A stretch of 64,000 nucleotides of DNA from contig NZ_VUOE01000002.1 in assembly GCF_008386635.1 (NCBI RefSeq), forward strand, positions 702,566 to 766,565, given 5' to 3'. Below the pieces are notes generated by a model that searched no databases, was not told the DNA's origin, and saw only the letters and a program-made list of their open reading frames with translations. This DNA is from Maribacter flavus. GTDB lineage: Bacteria > Bacteroidota > Bacteroidia > Flavobacteriales > Flavobacteriaceae. The position numbers and the translations under genes were made by a program. Every line of letters starts with the position of its first letter. Position 1 is the stretch's first letter. Of this stretch, positions 61,586-64,000 are shown piece after piece.

Positions 61586-62293
61586 ATGCTTAGAAGATTA
61601 TTGAAAATCCTAGGAATTATCGTATTGGTATTTGTAATCGCCTTGGGGGTTCTTTACGCCATTTTCAACGAGCCGTTGCCCAAGGGTAGGTCGGGTCCTG
61701 AGGCGGATGCCTTGGCCGAAAAAATGCTAGCTTCCTTGAACCATGAATTGTATGAAAACACCCGATTTTTAGAGTGGTCCCTACGAAACGGTTCGCATTT
61801 GTACAAGTGGGACCGGCAATTGAGAAAAGCAGAAGTACAATGGGATGAGTACCGAGTGGAATTGGATTTGATCAATACCAGTTCCAGCATTGGTTTTAGG
61901 AATGGGGAACGCCTCAATGCCAATGAAAATGAAGACGTAGTGGCAAAAGCTATTTCCATGTTCAACAACGATTCTTTTTGGCTGGTGGCCCCGTACAAGG
62001 TTTTTGACCCCGGAACCCAAAGGGAAGTCGTACCCTTGGAAGATGGTTCAGACGGACTTTTGGTGACCTACAACAGCGGAGGTTCTACCCCGGGGGATTC
62101 TTATTTATGGGTTTTACAACCCAGTGGTTTCCCGAAAAGTTTTAAGATGTGGGTCAAAATTATCCCTATTGGCGGTGTGGAGGCCACCTGGGATGAATGG
62201 CTGGTGACGGAAAGTGGTGCGTTTCTACCCAAGTCCCATGTAATGGGTCCACTGGAATTTTCCATGGGAGAGGTAAGGGGGTATAATCAGTAA
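61586..62293 (+). CDS. Membrane-anchored hypothetical protein
   Basis: 235 residues. One N-terminal transmembrane helix (ILGIIVLVFVIALGVLYAIF), remainder outside the cytosol. The body is beta-rich (FLEWSLRNGSHLYKWDRQ, VQWDEYRVELDLINT, LLVTYNSGGSTPGDSYLWVL, FKMWVKIIPIGGVEATWDEW), resembling a small LolA/lipid-binding-like half-barrel that is frequent as a DUF in Bacteroidota. Function unknown. It is embedded between two word-repeat spacers. Confidence 0.72.
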   Translation: MLRRLLKILGIIVLVFVIALGVLYAIFNEPLPKGRSGPEADALAEKMLASLNHELYENTRFLEWSLRNGSHLYKWDRQLRKAEVQWDEYRVELDLINTSSSIGFRNGERLNANENEDVVAKAISMFNNDSFWLVAPYKVFDPGTQREVVPLEDGSDGLLVTYNSGGSTPGDSYLWVLQPSGFPKSFKMWVKIIPIGGVEATWDEWLVTESGAFLPKSHVMGPLEFSMGEVRGYNQ

Positions 62294-62541
62294 TCTAAAA
62301 ATTCAATTACAAATACAAACTCAAGTACAAAAAAATGGGTTTAGTTGCGAATGTAGAGTTCAGAGTTCAGAGGGCAAAGTGAAAAATGTAAAGTGAAAAA
62401 TGAATAGCTGTTAGCAAATAGTTTTTGGAAGCATGAGATTCAAAATTTAAAGCGATTTGCGCATAGCTTATGGCGCATAGCATTTAGCGGAAAGTGAAAA
62501 ATGTAGATTTTGCCATCAACAAACAGCCAATAGCCAAAACA
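62294..62541. repeat. Modular word-repeat spacer
   Basis: Contains ATTACAAATACAAACTCAAG, GAGTTCAGAGTTCAGAGG, AAAGTGAAAAATG three times, GGCGCATAGC and GCCAATAGCC. Order of modules follows the gene before it, as in the other spacers. Confidence 0.6.
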
Positions 62542-62970
62542 ATGGAAATAAAACTCTTATCCAAGAAAGACGTAACTGAAAGCCTACAAGAACAACTTTC
62601 AAAATTATACCTGCAACTCAATGCCGAATTAAAACAACTTTCCCTGAAAACAATTCTTAAAGAAGAGGGTTATATAGATATTGCCGTTTGCTTGGAGAAT
62701 AATGAACTCATCGGGATTGCGATGATGGCAAATTATAAGGTGGTATCGGGATATAAAGGTATGATCGAGGATGTCGTCGTTTCCGAAACCCATCGGGGAA
62801 GGGGCATCGGCAGGAAATTAATGGATATACTTTTACTTCAGGCTGAAAAAAGACAACTTAATGATGTGCTCCTTTTCAGCGGGCATCACAGAACGGCTGC
62901 CATCGGTCTCTATAAAAGTCTGGGATTTACCTTGAAGAACAGCGGACTGTACATTAAAAAATTCCAGTAG
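62542..62970 (+). CDS. GNAT family N-acetyltransferase
   Basis: 142 residues from the ATG at 62542 (MEIKLLSKKD). GNAT fold with the acetyl-CoA loop VVSETHRGRGIGRKLMDILL (motif A, RGxGIG) and HRTAAIGLYKSLGFTLKN (motif B). The longer frame from 62494 runs into spacer repeat and is rejected. Substrate unknown. Stop is two bases before the stop of the S24 repressor. Confidence 0.9.
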   Translation: MEIKLLSKKDVTESLQEQLSKLYLQLNAELKQLSLKTILKEEGYIDIAVCLENNELIGIAMMANYKVVSGYKGMIEDVVVSETHRGRGIGRKLMDILLLQAEKRQLNDVLLFSGHHRTAAIGLYKSLGFTLKNSGLYIKKFQ

Positions 62971-62972
62971 CC

Positions 62973-63737
62973 CTATACCTTTTTTACGTGCTGTAATTGG
63001 TTTTTAAGTTCCTGCATGGATTCCTGTAACTGCTTTAGCAAGCCATTGTCCGTAGTGGCATCCACATTAAAGGTAATCTTACTGCTCACTTCCCAGATTT
63101 CCTGGATCAAAAAAGGTTTGATATCATACGGTGGATAGGATTCGTTTAAGGAAACCAAGGTAATGTTATTGGAATTGGGCCTTTTCTCGATTTTCTTCAC
63201 CATCACGGAATCTAGCAAGACCACCACATACATTTTATTGGGACTCACATGGTCAATATGTTCTATGGCCCTCGCCAATACCCATTCGCCTGGACGCAAA
63301 TTGGGTAACATACTATCTCCCTCTACCTGAAAACCCCGGTAGGTGGCATTCCGGAACTCCGGTATGGGCAAATCGAATGCCGGCAATTGTTGGTACCAGC
63401 TGGTATCCGAAATATTCTGTGGATAACCTGCCGCTGCCTTTGCATTGACCAACACCATATTGTCCCGATCGGCACTGTCCACGGTGACCACTTTGGGAAT
63501 GACGCTCGTTTTGGAGGTTTCCAAATATTGGTTGTCACTTTCACCGAACAACCACAAGGGATTGATTTTAAATTGTTTTAGAAGTTCCGCTACCACTTTA
63601 CCGGATAATTTGGTCCTACCCCGTTCAATATCGGCGGTGGTATTCTTAACGCCGAGGAGCTCCGCAAACTCGGCCTGAGTGAAGCCCAATTCCCGGCGAA
63701 CATCGGTAAATCTTTTGAGTGTCAATTCGTTTTCCAT
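62973..63737 (-). CDS. XRE/S24 self-cleaving transcriptional repressor (LexA/CI-like)
   Basis: 254 residues. N-terminal HTH (FTDVRRELGFTQAEFAELLGV, residues ~8-50), then an S24 peptidase domain: cleavage-type AAAGYPQN (Ala-Gly near 105), catalytic Ser in QVEGDSMLPNLRPGEWV and Lys in VVLLDSVMVKKIEKR. The tail is coiled-coil-like. So DNA binding can be relieved by self-cleavage on DNA damage. Its promoter, a leaderless start and four operators lie upstream. In Bacteroidota such genes often stand next to DNA polymerase IV/V genes; the next gene lies beyond the window. Confidence 0.93.
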   Translation of the reverse strand: MENELTLKRFTDVRRELGFTQAEFAELLGVKNTTADIERGRTKLSGKVVAELLKQFKINPLWLFGESDNQYLETSKTSVIPKVVTVDSADRDNMVLVNAKAAAGYPQNISDTSWYQQLPAFDLPIPEFRNATYRGFQVEGDSMLPNLRPGEWVLARAIEHIDHVSPNKMYVVVLLDSVMVKKIEKRPNSNNITLVSLNESYPPYDIKPFLIQEIWEVSSKITFNVDATTDNGLLKQLQESMQELKNQLQHVKKV

Positions 63738-63740
63738 ATT

Positions 63741-63769
63741 CAAATATAGTCAATATGGATTATTTCCAA
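63741..63769 (-). promoter_or_regulatory. Promoter of the S24 repressor
   Basis: Minus strand: TTG (63769-63767), 18 bases, TATATTTG (63748-63741), both perfect. The -7 box ends three bases before the ATG, so the mRNA is probably leaderless. Operator A lies in the spacer. Confidence 0.85.
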
Positions 63770-63827
63770 AATAAAATTTGGATTATTTCCATAATTAGGA
63801 ATAAATCCATAATTTTGGAATAATTAC
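63757..63827. promoter_or_regulatory. Array of four operator sites
   Basis: GGATTATTTCC at 63757-63767 and 63780-63790, GGAATAAATCC at 63798-63808, GGAATAATTAC at 63817-63827: all fit an approximate GGAwTAwwTCC dyad, the last with one end degraded. Centre spacings are 23, 18 and 19 bp, about two turns. Site A covers the repressor promoter spacer; the others could serve a divergent gene to the right. Confidence 0.8.
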
Positions 63828-63883
63828 AAAATCAATTAAAAGAAAATTGATATCAGATAAATCAAAATATACAATTAGTAACC

Positions 63884-63945
63884 TCGAGCGCTGTAGAGAG
63901 GTTTATTGTTTCGAATCATTTGGATTAGGTCTCGACTGCGCTCGA
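63884..63945. repeat. REP-like inverted repeat
   Basis: TCGAGCGCTGTAGAGA (63884-63899) and TCTCGACTGCGCTCGA (63930-63945) are inverted with 14 of 16 pairs, with a 30-base loop. The right arm belongs to a pattern (CTCGACTGCGCTCGACC) that I remember as dispersed in many Flavobacteriales genomes; copy number cannot be checked here. Confidence 0.6.
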
Positions 63946-64000
63946 CCGGACATTCGAATTGATTTTTGATTTATTATCGAAATTGAGAAGATGAGCATGG

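Noticed and set aside
1..64000. tRNA, rRNA, CRISPR array, insertion sequence or prophage
   Set aside because: No regularly spaced repeats, no CCA-ended cloverleaf seen, no transposase or integrase-like protein in the window.

Overview
The window looks like chromosome of a marine-type Flavobacteriaceae (Bacteroidota). The reasons are family content (OmpA, DUF4251, DUF1835, QEGLA-motif, AsmA and CBM9/DUF5916 barrel proteins), Bacteroidota-style promoters (TTG - about 18 bp - TAnnTTTG), lack of clear Shine-Dalgarno sequences, frequent TTG/GTG starts, lipoproteins with acidic residues just after the lipobox cysteine, and moderate GC by eye. The genus cannot be fixed. I see no rRNA, tRNA, insertion sequence, integrase, prophage or CRISPR array.

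Layout: 0-18 kb is mostly envelope and secreted functions: the end of a GMC dehydrogenase with its small Tat-type subunit, lipoproteins, a serine hydrolase, a 1062-residue AsmA protein, a CBM9/DUF5916 barrel, a large Asp-box propeller protein, then FKBP, ribosome hibernation factor, nitroreductase and TerC. 18.5-24.6 kb is one tightly overlapping minus-strand operon: FAD oxidoreductase, methyltransferase, type III polyketide synthase, FabL-like enoyl reductase, FabZ-like dehydratase, FabF-like ketosynthase, acyl carrier protein, and an unknown membrane protein. It reads as a dedicated fatty-acyl chain builder feeding an alkylresorcinol/alkylpyrone-type synthase with methyl and redox tailoring. 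24.8-36.4 kb is mainly housekeeping (OmpA, lipocalin, fused E1 dehydrogenase, Fe(II)/2-oxoglutarate oxygenase, YciH, nucleoside phosphorylase with a cytosolic PBP-fold protein, response regulator, Ung, MutS2).

36.5-42.0 kb holds the most striking accessory module: a cholesterol-dependent-cytolysin-like lipoprotein without a recognisable undecapeptide, divergent from two tandem TPR/transmembrane/LuxR-like HTH regulators with almost identical effector halves. Repeated ATGGACA boxes lie at matching distances from both predicted start sites. 42-63 kb returns to general functions (DCC thiol oxidoreductase, QEGLA protein, DAACS symporter, AroC, LpxH-like, FAD/Fe-S oxidoreductase, TlpA-like, LVIVD lipoprotein, rhomboid, LpxL-like, sterol desaturase family, GlmM, AcpH, GGT, GNAT). 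The right edge has an XRE/S24 self-cleaving repressor with a clear four-site operator array over its own promoter.

Beyond genes, three DNA-level signals stand out: an exact 12-bp palindrome (ATCGTATACGAT) found five times between 23 and 42 kb, mostly inside genes and in different reading frames; modular A-rich word repeats filling several intergenic spacers, usually just after stop codons; and a nested inverted/direct repeat region at 8.0-8.16 kb.
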